Shown in pieces: positions 15,085 to 22,606 of a stretch of DNA of 34,120 bases (the first letter of the stretch is position 1; each line of letters starts with the position of its first letter). The DNA is from Nonomuraea antri (GTDB lineage Bacteria; Actinomycetota; Actinomycetes; Streptosporangiales; Streptosporangiaceae), in the NCBI RefSeq assembly GCF_013283785.1, contig NZ_JABCPZ010000109.1, positions 1 through 34,120 of the forward strand, given 5' to 3'. The notes under the pieces were generated by a model, which saw nothing but the letters and a program-made list of their open reading frames with translations, searched no databases and was not told the DNA's origin. The position numbers were made by a program, and so were the translations under genes.

Positions 15085-15848
15085 GCCCCAAGTGTACGGG
15101 TGACCCGGATCTTCGACTGTTTGTGCGGCAGCTGCTCCCAGTCGTCCATGAACCGCGCCCGCAGCCCGTGCTTGGCGGCCAGGGCCACCAGGGTCTCGGT
15201 GCGGTAGTAGAAGTCTTCGCGCAGCACCTGGTGTTCCTTGCCCTCGGTGCGGTCGAAGGTGAAGTCGAACCAGCCGCCCGGCTTCATGATGCGCCCGACG
15301 TGCGCGAAGCACTCGTCGATCACCTCGATCGGCGAGTGGGAGAAGACGCTGTGCGCGTGGACGACGTCGAAGTACTCGTCGGGCAGGAACTCGAAGCGCA
15401 GGTCGCGCACCGGGGTCAGGTACGGCAGCTTGTCCTGCAGGCCGTGCTTGACCAGCGTCTCCTGGGCGGACATGAGGATGTCGGGCGAGATGTCGATGCC
15501 GTAGTAGTTGCCGGTGTACAGGTAGCCGATGAACAGCCGGCCCGCCCGCAGGTTCCCGCAGCCGATCTCCAGCATCCTGGCCTCGGGCTTGAGCCCGTGC
15601 TCGACCAGGTAGTCGAACTGCATCCGGCCCAGCGCCAGCCAGCGCTTGTGCGTGTGCGAGCCCACCGCGCCCTCGGGGTCGCGGGCGGTGTCGGACTTCA
15701 TCACCGCGCGGTAGTAGGCGACGTGGTCGCGGGTGCGCAGCCGGAACCAGGTGTCGCGGGTCAGCCGCCGCAGGTGGGGGACGATCTTGTGCGGGTGCTT
15801 GACCGCGTAGGTCGCCTGGTGGATGAGGCTGGAACGAGCGCGTCTCAT
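15081..15848 (-). CDS. Class I SAM-dependent methyltransferase
   Basis: A 255-residue methyltransferase. An N-terminal basic helical stretch (HKIVPHLRRLTRDTWFRLRTRDHVAYYRAVMKSD) comes before the Rossmann core. Motif I is MLEIGCGNLRAGRLFIGYL, then YYGIDISPDIL, EYFDVVHAHSVFSHSPIEVIDE and RIMKPGGWFDFTFDRTEGKEHQ. This resembles Methyltransf_25-type enzymes found in sugar or lipid modification loci, but no specific substrate can be named. It is the first gene of a two-gene operon: its TGA overlaps the GTG of the deaminase-like gene. A good promoter lies about 50-75 bases upstream. Confidence 0.9.
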   Translation of the reverse strand: MRRARSSLIHQATYAVKHPHKIVPHLRRLTRDTWFRLRTRDHVAYYRAVMKSDTARDPEGAVGSHTHKRWLALGRMQFDYLVEHGLKPEARMLEIGCGNLRAGRLFIGYLYTGNYYGIDISPDILMSAQETLVKHGLQDKLPYLTPVRDLRFEFLPDEYFDVVHAHSVFSHSPIEVIDECFAHVGRIMKPGGWFDFTFDRTEGKEHQVLREDFYYRTETLVALAAKHGLRARFMDDWEQLPHKQSKIRVTRTLGA

Positions 15849-15896
15849 GAGGAATACCGCCAGAGGGTGATCGGGTGGTCGCGGCCTGATAGTGGG

Positions 15897-15924
15897 AATG
15901 TAGGCCAGCGCGCCGGTGGATCAA
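15897..15924 (-). promoter_or_regulatory. Promoter of the methyltransferase-deaminase operon
   Basis: On the minus strand TTGATC (15919-15924), 16 bases, TACATT (15897-15902), followed by a leader of roughly 42 bases to ATG 15848. Both boxes fit the principal sigma factor consensus. Confidence 0.55.
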
Positions 15925-15996
15925 GGCTCCTGGGCGGCAAACTTGGCTTCCCGTTGGGGCACCCTTTCCGCTGCCGGTCGCGCGGCTGCCGGCGGC

Positions 15997-17472
15997 TCAT
16001 CGCGCGGGGTCGGGCGCGCTCGGATGGGCGAGCCAGTCGGGGGTGCGCCATTGCTGCAGGTTGGAGCGGGTGCACGGCTTCAGCGGGGCGCCGAGCTCCA
16101 GGCACCGGCCGCTGGCGACGTGTTTGATCTCCCAGTACTGCCAGCGGTCGTGCGCGTCGCGCGGGTCGAACGCCCAGACCTCGTCGGCCGCCCCCGTGCA
16201 GGCCGGACGGCGGATCAGCGTCAGGCCGGCGTCGACGGTCAGGCAGCCGGCCCCGTTCCTGATCCGGTTGCCGCCGGTGACCCGCTGATAGGTGAACACC
16301 TGGTTGTCGCGGCCGTGGCAGTCCCAGGTGATCAGCCGCCCGGTCGCGCCCCAGACGTCGAGGCAGTGGCCGTTCTCGGCGGAGGCGATCGTGCCGCCGA
16401 GATCGCCAGGCAGGCGATCTGAGACCAGCCAGCGCTGGTTGCGCCGGGACGGGTCGCAGGGCAGCAGCGTCAGCGGCGCGCCGGCGTCGGTGGATCCGCG
16501 GTTGGGTTCGACGCAGTAGTCGCCGTCGGGGGCGGTGACGGCGATGGTGCCGTCTTTCGCCGACAGCCGCCAGAGCTGGTCGGCCGACTCGTCACAGGGC
16601 GCCTCGGTGAGGTTGACGCCCTGGGCGATCCGCTTCGCCTCGGGCGTGAGGCACAGGCCGCTGCGCCGGCTGCGGATCAGGTGGTGGAAGGCGCCGTCCC
16701 GTTTGACGGGCGCCAGGTCCCACAGCCGTTCCGGCCCCGGCTCGACGTGCGCGAACGAGCCGCCCAGCCGGGCGCGCGGCAGCCCGCCGGCGCCGACGAC
16801 GAGCGGCAGGCGGTGCGCGTAGACCGACAGGAGCGTCACCCCGGAGCGCCTGAGGTGCTCGGGGATGTACCGGTCGAGGTAGACCAGGTAGCCGAGGAAG
16901 ATCACGACGACCGCCGCGAACGAGATCACCGCCCCCGCCACGATCCTGGACCGGCGCGGCGGCGGCCGTTCGCGCCCGCCCAGGCTGTGGTAGGCGTCGA
17001 TCCACTTCTCGACCGTCGAGTCGTCGGCCTCGTGGGCCACCAGGAACGCGCGGATGATCGGCTCGGCCCGCTCGGGTTCGGCGAGCCAGCCGAGCCGGCC
17101 CTTGGCGATCTCGTCGAAGTCGGCGCGCCGGTAGTCGAGCCCCCGCTCGGCCGCGCGCCTGCGCAGCTCGTCGAACCTGGGCAGGCGTGCCTGCTCGCGC
17201 ACCTGTTTGAGCAGGCGCAGGTAGCCCTGCCTGTCGCGGGCCGCGGACGGGTCGGCGGGGCTGGGTTTCGGCGCGGGCAGCCGGGCCGCGGTGAACTGCT
17301 GCAGCCCCACGACGAGCAGCGCGCAGACCACCGCGTGGGGCAGGTAGACCAGGTTGAACTGGGGGTCGGCGTCGGTGGCGAAGTTGGTGAACATCGCGCC
17401 GAGCACGGTGAAGACGGCGATGAGCACGGGGACCGCGCCGATCTTCGCCAGAACGCGTGGGGGGATGCGCAC
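15997..17472 (-). CDS. Membrane protein: cytoplasmic helical (XRE-like) domain plus extracellular ricin-type lectin region
   Basis: A 491-residue protein. Two hydrophobic helices lie at about residues 11-30 and 42-60. A cytoplasmic, charged helical region follows (75-170: YLRLLKQVREQARLPRFDELRRRAAERG... VEKWIDAYHSL), recalling the degenerate XRE/HTH domains at the N-termini of actinomycete NACHT-type and sensor proteins. A third helix is at about 180-203 (AGAVISFAAVVVIFLGYLVYL). The outside part (~290 residues) has six Q-x-W-like repeats (ERLWDL, DQLWRL, NQRWLV, NQVFTY, DEVWAF, LQQWRT) and paired cysteines, enough for two beta-trefoil ricin-B units. It probably binds a glycan and may signal inward. 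No partner kinase or enzyme is adjacent. Confidence 0.82.
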   Translation of the reverse strand: MRIPPRVLAKIGAVPVLIAVFTVLGAMFTNFATDADPQFNLVYLPHAVVCALLVVGLQQFTAARLPAPKPSPADPSAARDRQGYLRLLKQVREQARLPRFDELRRRAAERGLDYRRADFDEIAKGRLGWLAEPERAEPIIRAFLVAHEADDSTVEKWIDAYHSLGGRERPPPRRSRIVAGAVISFAAVVVIFLGYLVYLDRYIPEHLRRSGVTLLSVYAHRLPLVVGAGGLPRARLGGSFAHVEPGPERLWDLAPVKRDGAFHHLIRSRRSGLCLTPEAKRIAQGVNLTEAPCDESADQLWRLSAKDGTIAVTAPDGDYCVEPNRGSTDAGAPLTLLPCDPSRRNQRWLVSDRLPGDLGGTIASAENGHCLDVWGATGRLITWDCHGRDNQVFTYQRVTGGNRIRNGAGCLTVDAGLTLIRRPACTGAADEVWAFDPRDAHDRWQYWEIKHVASGRCLELGAPLKPCTRSNLQQWRTPDWLAHPSAPDPAR

Positions 17473-17536
17473 CGCCGACCGCCTCCGGTCGTTGAAGCCT
17501 CCGTTACTTTCCGGCTGCCGATCCTAACCCAGCGTG

Positions 17537-17576
17537 CCCGCCTCCTGTCGCCCTTCTCGGCGACGGGACGGGCGGG
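17537..17576 (-). terminator. Terminator of the principal-type sigma factor gene
   Basis: Imperfect long hairpin just after the sigma stop codon: core GTCGCC, loop, GGCGAC, extended outward by CCCGCC/GGGCGGG with small bulges. GC-rich and without a U-tract. Confidence 0.6.
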
Positions 17577-17579
17577 GGA

Positions 17580-18548
17580 TCAGCTCAGGTAGTCGCGCAG
17601 GGCCAGGGCCCGCGACGGGTGGCGCAGCTTCGACATGGTCTTGGCCTCGATCTGCCTGATGCGCTCCCGGGTGACCCCGTAGATCCGGCCGATCTCGTCG
17701 AGTGTCATCGGCTTGCCGTCGGCCAGGCCGTAGCGCATGGAGATGACGCCGGCCTCGCGCTCGGACAGCTCGCCGAGCAGGGCGTGCAGCTGCTGCTGCA
17801 GCAGCGTGAAGGAGACGGCGTCGGCCGGGGAGATGGCCTCGGTGTCCTCGATGAGGTCGCCGAACTCGCTGTCGCCCTCGTCGCCGAGCGGCGTGCTCAG
17901 CGAGATCGGGTCGCGGCCGTAGCCCTGCACCTCGATGACGCGGTCGACGTCGAGCTCGGTCTCGACGGCGATCTCTTCGGGGGTGGGCTCGCGGCCCAGG
18001 TCGGTGTGCAGGCGGCGGTGGGTGCGCGCGACCTTGTTGATCAGCTCGACCATGTGCACCGGGATGCGGATCGTGCGGGCCTGGTCGGCCATGGCCCGGG
18101 TGATGGCCTGCTTGATCCACCAGGTGGCGTAGGTGGAGAACTTGTAGCCGAGCCGGTAGTCGAACTTCTCGATGGTCCTGATCAGGCCGAGGTTGCCCTC
18201 CTGGATCAGGTCGAGGAAGAGCATGCCGCGCCCGGTGTAGCGCTTGGCGATCGAGACGACCAGCCGCAGGTTGGCCTCCAGCATGCAGCGCTTGGCCCGG
18301 AGGCCGTCGTCGGCGATCCACTCCAGATCGGCGCGCAGCTCGGCGGACAGGCCCTCCTCGGTGTCGAGCCGCTCCCTGGCGAACAGCCCGGCCTCGATGC
18401 GTTTGGCCAGCTCGATCTCCTGCTCGGCGGTGAGCAGCGGCACGCGCCCGATCTCTTTCAGATAGGTCTTCACCGAGTCCGCGCCGACGGCCGCGCCGCC
18501 GTCGGCGGCCCGCTCGTCGAGTTCGAGAACCTCTGCTGCCTGGGACAA
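17580..18548 (-). CDS. Sigma-70 family principal-type RNA polymerase sigma factor (HrdB/SigA-like)
   Basis: About 322 residues. Region 1.2: DSVKTYLKEIGRVPLLTAEQEIELAKRIEAG. Region 2: NLRLVVSIAKRYTGRGMLFLDLIQEGNLGLIRTIEKFDYRLGYKFSTYATWWIKQAITRAMADQARTIRIPVHMVE. Regions 3 and 4 follow, ending MTLDEIGRIYGVTRERIRQIEAKTMSKLRHPSRALALRDYLS. The acidic region 1.1 is nearly absent, so this may be the main sigma factor or a HrdA/C/D-like relative. The start is TTG 18548: AGGAG lies six bases before it and the codon before TTG is GTC. Translation from farther upstream gives Arg/Pro-rich sequence unlike the family. Recognition-helix residues are typical of housekeeping promoters. Confidence 0.92.
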   Translation of the reverse strand: MSQAAEVLELDERAADGGAAVGADSVKTYLKEIGRVPLLTAEQEIELAKRIEAGLFARERLDTEEGLSAELRADLEWIADDGLRAKRCMLEANLRLVVSIAKRYTGRGMLFLDLIQEGNLGLIRTIEKFDYRLGYKFSTYATWWIKQAITRAMADQARTIRIPVHMVELINKVARTHRRLHTDLGREPTPEEIAVETELDVDRVIEVQGYGRDPISLSTPLGDEGDSEFGDLIEDTEAISPADAVSFTLLQQQLHALLGELSEREAGVISMRYGLADGKPMTLDEIGRIYGVTRERIRQIEAKTMSKLRHPSRALALRDYLS

Positions 18549-18612
18549 GACACTCTCCTCGCTCGCGCTGGACCGACGCCGGACCCCTGGTGCGGCCTGG
18601 CGTCGACCCCTT

Positions 18613-18636
18613 GGTTGAGGGAACGGTTGAGGGAAC
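18613..18636. repeat. 12-bp tandem direct repeat in the sigma gene leader
   Basis: GGTTGAGGGAAC occurs twice in immediate succession, about 65-90 bases upstream of the sigma factor start. It could be a paired regulator site or a chance duplication. Confidence 0.5.
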
Positions 18637-18697
18637 ACCAACAAGCAACCCCGCTCACCATCCACGCTACCCAACGCATGGGGATGCGTGGTCCAGG

Positions 18698-19015
18698 TCA
18701 CTTTGCGAGGGTTTCGACGTAGCGAGCGGCCTCCCCGAGGAGGTCTCGCCACACGCTCTCGTCGGGCACCCGCAGCCCCACCCATTCACGCATCTGGCGC
18801 CGGCCCATGCGCACGACCTCGGCCGTGCCGTCGCGCAGCAACTCGGCCGCGCGGGGGGCGGGCAGCTTGAGGATCACCCGGTCTCCGGCGAAGAACGCGT
18901 AGGTCTTGCCGTCGACCTTGAGCCCGTCGGCGTGCAGCATGCGCCCCACGCTCACCTGGGGCCTCGTCAGATGCTCGGCGACGAGGTCGTCGTAGAGCTC
19001 CTGGGCGGTAGCCAT
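18698..19015 (-). CDS. TfoX/Sxy N-terminal-like small protein
   Basis: A 105-residue protein that fits the TfoX N-terminal domain: an opening helix (ELYDDLVAEHLTRPQV), VGRMLHADGLKVDGKTYAFFAGDRVILKLP, then MGRRQMREWVGLRVPDE and a closing helix. In gammaproteobacteria TfoX/Sxy helps switch on competence; stand-alone N-domains in actinomycetes have no known role. GGAAGGGAG about seven bases before the ATG supports the start. It overlaps the 3' end of the HTH_42 gene by 49 bases, so the two are on one transcript. Confidence 0.8.
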   Translation of the reverse strand: MATAQELYDDLVAEHLTRPQVSVGRMLHADGLKVDGKTYAFFAGDRVILKLPAPRAAELLRDGTAEVVRMGRRQMREWVGLRVPDESVWRDLLGEAARYVETLAK

Positions 19016-20067
19016 GCGATGCTCCCTTCCGAGACACCGGCGAAGGTCAGGAGGCGCGCCCCTTCGTCGGCCAGCTCGGCCATCACCGCGTCGGGCAACG
19101 GGTGGAACGGCTCGATCGTCAGCGCGCCGTTCTTAAGGTCCCACATGCCACCGACAATTCCGTCGACGAGGAAGGTGGGGTAGATGACCGCCCCGACGCA
19201 GATCGCCTTGCGCTGCTCGTCGGTCATCAGCCTGGTGCGGTCGGCGTAGGCGACGACGAGGTTCTCGAAGTACGGCAGGAAGCGCACGGGCGCGGGCACG
19301 TCCTCGGAGGTGAGCGGGGCGTCCGGCAGGTCGTACAGGACGCGCCCATCGGTGTCGTGATACGTCCGCAACGGCATGGCCTCCATGACCGGCCTGAGTC
19401 TGGTCAGCCCCGACCATTTCTGCACGTCCATCACCCCGGCCGGGCCGAAGGCGGCCAGGTACCTGGTGATCAGCCGCTCGACCGGCGGCGCGGCGTCCAG
19501 CGGCCGGCCCAGCCACTCCTCGGCCAGCGTGAACGGCGTCGCCCCGCCCCTGCCCCAGGTGCCGTTCGGCGGGGTGTGCACGATCGGCAGCAGGGCCTGC
19601 GCGGAGAAGCCGAGCGCCGAGACCTCCACCTGCGGCCAGCGCTCGCGCAGCAGCCTGCCCAGCTCGGGACGGCTGAGCGTGCGCCCGCTCAGGTGTTTCC
19701 TGGCCAGCTCGGCCAGTTCGGCCAGGTCCACCTCGCGCGTGACGCGGCCGAAGGCGGCCTGCCTGCCCCTGCTCAGCGGGGGCTGCATCAGCGGGCGCAC
19801 CCAGACGTAGTCGTCGGCCAGGGCCAGGTGCTGGGTGCCGCGCAGCAGCGAGCCGCGCACGATCCGCTTGTCGTACAGCAGGGACGTCAGGTCGTCGTGG
19901 GCGAAGTCCGTCAGCCGGGTCCACAGGCTGAAGTACGGCACGTCCGGCTCCTGGCCCTGCAGCGCGACGAGACGTTCGACGGCGGCCGCGGCGGAGATCG
20001 GGGTGCGGCGCAGCAGAAGCTGGCGGTCGAGCGCGGTGCGGTTGAGCACCCGGCGGTTCAGGATCAT
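18967..20067 (-). CDS. HTH_42 (AlkZ-like) winged-helix protein, copy 2, QGQ motif
   Basis: A 366-residue member of the HTH_42 superfamily of DNA glycosylases. It keeps the Gln-x-Gln motif as Gln37-Gly-Gln39 (LVALQGQEPDVPYFSLWTRL), matching the QxQ of AlkZ, which removes azinomycin adducts. Other landmarks: ITRYLAAFGPAGVMDVQKWSGLTRL, YDLPDAPLTSEDVPAPVRFLPYFENLVVAYADRTRLM, FLVDGIVGGMWDLKNGALTIEPFHPLP. The last ~15 residues are read across the start of the TfoX-like gene and are probably not structured. It closely resembles copy 3 and is probably a paralogue. Glycosylase activity is inferred from the motif. Confidence 0.88.
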   Translation of the reverse strand: MILNRRVLNRTALDRQLLLRRTPISAAAAVERLVALQGQEPDVPYFSLWTRLTDFAHDDLTSLLYDKRIVRGSLLRGTQHLALADDYVWVRPLMQPPLSRGRQAAFGRVTREVDLAELAELARKHLSGRTLSRPELGRLLRERWPQVEVSALGFSAQALLPIVHTPPNGTWGRGGATPFTLAEEWLGRPLDAAPPVERLITRYLAAFGPAGVMDVQKWSGLTRLRPVMEAMPLRTYHDTDGRVLYDLPDAPLTSEDVPAPVRFLPYFENLVVAYADRTRLMTDEQRKAICVGAVIYPTFLVDGIVGGMWDLKNGALTIEPFHPLPDAVMAELADEGARLLTFAGVSEGSIAWLPPRSSTTTSSPSI

Positions 20068-20083
20068 GCTGCCAGCGTAGAAG

Positions 20084-21514
20084 CTATTGCGGCAAGGAAG
20101 CTTCCGCGTTCCGCAGCTCGTCGAGGGATTCCCGCAACAGGTCCGCCAGCTCCCACGCGTCCGGGATCATCTCCCTGTCGGTGACGACGCCGATGTCGAG
20201 CGAGCCGTCGTAGGAGAAGGCGGTGATGTTCACCCCGCCGCTGACGTCCGTGATCACCGAGACCGGGTAGTGGGTCAGCAGCCTGGCGCCGCACACGTAC
20301 AGCGGGAACTGCGGGCCCGGCACGTTCGAGATGGCCACGTTGATCGGCGGCGCGGTCTGCCCGACCAGGCCGAACGCCGAGCGTGAGGCCAGGCCCATGA
20401 GCGCGGCCGGCATCGACTCGCTGAACTCGCGCAGCCACCGCGCGGGCGCCAGCGCGAACCTGTCCTTGATCCGCCGCATCGCCACCCGCACCTGGTGCAA
20501 CCGGGCCACCGGGTCCTCGACGTGCACCGCGAGCGGCGCGGTCATGATCGCCACCTGGTTGCCCGGCCCCGCCACGCCCGCCGCGCGCAGCGAGAACGGC
20601 ACCCCGGCCACCAGCGGCCGGCGCGGGACTCCGCCGTGCGCGGCCAGCCAGCGCCGCAGCGCGCCCGCGCACACGGCCATCACGACGTCGTTGACGGTGA
20701 CGCCGAACGCCTTGCGCACCTGCTTGATCTCCTCCAGGGGCAGCGACACGAACGCGAAGCGCCGGTGCCCGGAGACCGGGCCGCTGAAGGGCGTCTTGGG
20801 CGCGGGCAGCGGCGGCAGCCCGGGGCTGTGACCGGCGCCGGCCACCCGGCGCGCCAGCCCGGACAGCAGCCTGCTGCCGGGCAGGCGCGACACGACCGGG
20901 ATCTCGTCCAGGTGCGGGATGGCCCGGGCGGCGAAGCGCACCGCGTAAGCCGGGTTGCCGGCCAGCCTGGCCAGGCCGCGGACGAGCATCTCGGGACGCC
21001 CGGGCGGCGGCTCGTCACGCTCGGCGGCCTCGGCCGGCGGGGGTGCGGGCTCGGGGCTGGTGTCCAGCAGCGCGGCCAGGACGTCCGCGCCGCCGACACC
21101 GTCCACGGCGGCGTGGTGGATCTTGGTGTAGAGCCCCATGCGGCCCCCGGACAGTCCGTGGATCAGGTAGATCTCCCACAGCGGGCGGCCGCGGTCCAGG
21201 CGGCGGGCGTGCAGCCTGGAGACCTGCTCGGCGAGCCGGGCGTCGTCGCCGGGCGGGGGCAGGCCGATCTCGCGGACGTGGTAGTCGAGGTCGAGGTCGT
21301 CCTCCTGCACCCAGTACGGGTGGTCCAGGCCGAACGGCACCCAGGCCAGCTTGCGGCGTAACGCGGGCACGTACGGCAGTCGCCGTTCGAGCACGGCCTG
21401 CAGGTCGCTGCGGTTGAGATCGCCCTCCAGCACGGCCAGTCCCGCGATGTTCGCGATGTTCGTGGCCGTCTCGAAGTGGAGGAACTGCGCGTCGAGAGCG
21501 GTCAGCTGGGGCAT
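20084..21514 (-). CDS. Wax ester synthase/diacylglycerol acyltransferase (WS/DGAT)
   Basis: A 476-residue acyltransferase of the WS/DGAT family, which moves acyl groups from acyl-CoA to diacylglycerol or fatty alcohols to make storage lipid. It starts with the typical LTALDAQFLHFET. The active-site motif HHxxxDG is intact (His133-His134 to Asp138-Gly139 in KIHHAAVDGVGGADVLAALLD). The C-terminal half has TVNDVVMAVCAGALRRWLAAHG and NVAISNVPGPQFPLYVCGARL, both conserved. ATG 21514 is chosen because GGAGGTG lies seven bases upstream. It sits 27 bases after HTH_42 copy 3 and 16 bases before copy 2, inside a minus-strand operon. Confidence 0.94.
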   Translation of the reverse strand: MPQLTALDAQFLHFETATNIANIAGLAVLEGDLNRSDLQAVLERRLPYVPALRRKLAWVPFGLDHPYWVQEDDLDLDYHVREIGLPPPGDDARLAEQVSRLHARRLDRGRPLWEIYLIHGLSGGRMGLYTKIHHAAVDGVGGADVLAALLDTSPEPAPPPAEAAERDEPPPGRPEMLVRGLARLAGNPAYAVRFAARAIPHLDEIPVVSRLPGSRLLSGLARRVAGAGHSPGLPPLPAPKTPFSGPVSGHRRFAFVSLPLEEIKQVRKAFGVTVNDVVMAVCAGALRRWLAAHGGVPRRPLVAGVPFSLRAAGVAGPGNQVAIMTAPLAVHVEDPVARLHQVRVAMRRIKDRFALAPARWLREFSESMPAALMGLASRSAFGLVGQTAPPINVAISNVPGPQFPLYVCGARLLTHYPVSVITDVSGGVNITAFSYDGSLDIGVVTDREMIPDAWELADLLRESLDELRNAEASLPQ

Positions 21515-21541
21515 CGGCTCACACCTCCGCCCCGAAGGCAA

Positions 21542-22597
21542 TCAAACCGGGTCGGTCAGTTCAAGGGTGGACGACGAAGCATCGGGTTCCGCCCAGGAGA
21601 GGAGTTTCAGACCTTCTTCTTCCAACAAATCTAGATTTGTCGTGATAAATGGCGTGATGAGGAGCTTGGCCTGCTTGGTGGTGCGCTTGATCTGCCACGT
21701 ACCCGCCGCGAACCCGTCGATCAGGTACACGGCCTTGATCCGCAGATTCTTGGTCGCCACCCGGCCCTTGAACTCCTCGGCCAGCACCCGGGTGCGGTCG
21801 GCGTGGCCGAGCACGAGCGTGTCGAAGTCGGGCAGGAACCGCACCGGCGCCGGCACGTCGCCACCGGGCCTGGGCGCGTCCGGCAGGTCGAACAGCTCCC
21901 TGCCGCGCTCGTCGGCCAGCGTGACCAGCCGGTCGCGCATGCCGTGCACCACGCCCTTGAGCCCGCCCAGCCCCGACCAGGTCTGCACGTCGGCGACGGT
22001 GGCCGGGCCGAACGCGGCCAGATACCGCTCCACCAGCGTCTCCATGCCGGCCGGGTCAGGCTCGACGCCGGGCGGCGCGAACGCCGACTCGCGCGGGTAG
22101 CTCCACCGGTCCCCGGTCGGCACCATGATCAACGGGGTCAGCATGCGCACGGCGTACCCGAGGGCCCGGTCGTAGGCGTCGGGGAACTCCTTCTGCAGCA
22201 GCGGCCGCAGCTCGTTGAACGTGCGCGGGCCCGCGGCCAGCAGCCGGTCGGCGGCGGCCACGACGGCGGGGAAGTCGACGTCGTCGAAGCGCCGGGCCGC
22301 GGCGGCCAGCATCGGCCGCAGCAGCGGGCGGAAGGCGGCGAAGTCGGCCGCGGTGACCAGGTGCAGCGTGCCGCGGTACATCGTGGCGCGCACGATGGTG
22401 CGGGCGTGCAGCGCCGCGTGCAGGTCGTCGCGGACGAAGTCCGCCAGCCGCGTCCACACGCCCAGGTACGGCGGCCGCGGCTCCTGCGCCTGCAGCCCGG
22501 CCACCCGGCGCACCACGTCGGCCGGCTCGCCCCGGTGCCGTTCCAGCAGGTACTGCCTGGCGAGGGTGGCACGGTTGAGATCCCTGAGGGTGAGCAT
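21542..22597 (-). CDS. HTH_42 (AlkZ-like) winged-helix protein, copy 3, QAQ motif
   Basis: A 351-residue HTH_42 protein with Gln36-Ala-Gln38 (RVAGLQAQEPRPPYLGVWTRLADF) as the AlkZ-type catalytic motif. It shares with copy 2 long blocks such as RYLAAFGPATVADVQTWSGLGGLKGV and FDLPDAPRPGGDVPAPVRFLPDFDTLVLGHADRTRVL. The C-terminal ~35 codons are unusually AT-rich (ITTNLDLLEEEGLKLLSW) and hold a 16-bp palindrome. It is the first gene of a run with the WS/DGAT, copy 2 and the TfoX-like gene. Only nine bases separate its ATG from the ATG of the divergent class V aminotransferase, so one or both transcripts may be leaderless. Confidence 0.88.
   Translation of the reverse strand: MLTLRDLNRATLARQYLLERHRGEPADVVRRVAGLQAQEPRPPYLGVWTRLADFVRDDLHAALHARTIVRATMYRGTLHLVTAADFAAFRPLLRPMLAAAARRFDDVDFPAVVAAADRLLAAGPRTFNELRPLLQKEFPDAYDRALGYAVRMLTPLIMVPTGDRWSYPRESAFAPPGVEPDPAGMETLVERYLAAFGPATVADVQTWSGLGGLKGVVHGMRDRLVTLADERGRELFDLPDAPRPGGDVPAPVRFLPDFDTLVLGHADRTRVLAEEFKGRVATKNLRIKAVYLIDGFAAGTWQIKRTTKQAKLLITPFITTNLDLLEEEGLKLLSWAEPDASSSTLELTDPV
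21625..21640. promoter_or_regulatory. Perfect 16-bp AT-rich palindrome inside HTH_42 copy 3
   Basis: ACAAATCTAGATTTGT, fully symmetrical, in the 3' end of the coding sequence and 111 bases before the WS/DGAT start. The surrounding ~40 bases use codons rare in this genome (CTA, TTG, AAT, ATA-like). It may be an operator, with TAGATT as part of an internal promoter for the WS/DGAT gene. Confidence 0.5.
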
Positions 22598-22606
22598 TTA
22601 CCTATC

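Noticed and set aside
20084..21514. Mycolic-acid or wax-ester gene cluster around the WS/DGAT
   Set aside because: Its neighbours are HTH_42 proteins and a TfoX-like protein; no other lipid gene is adjacent.
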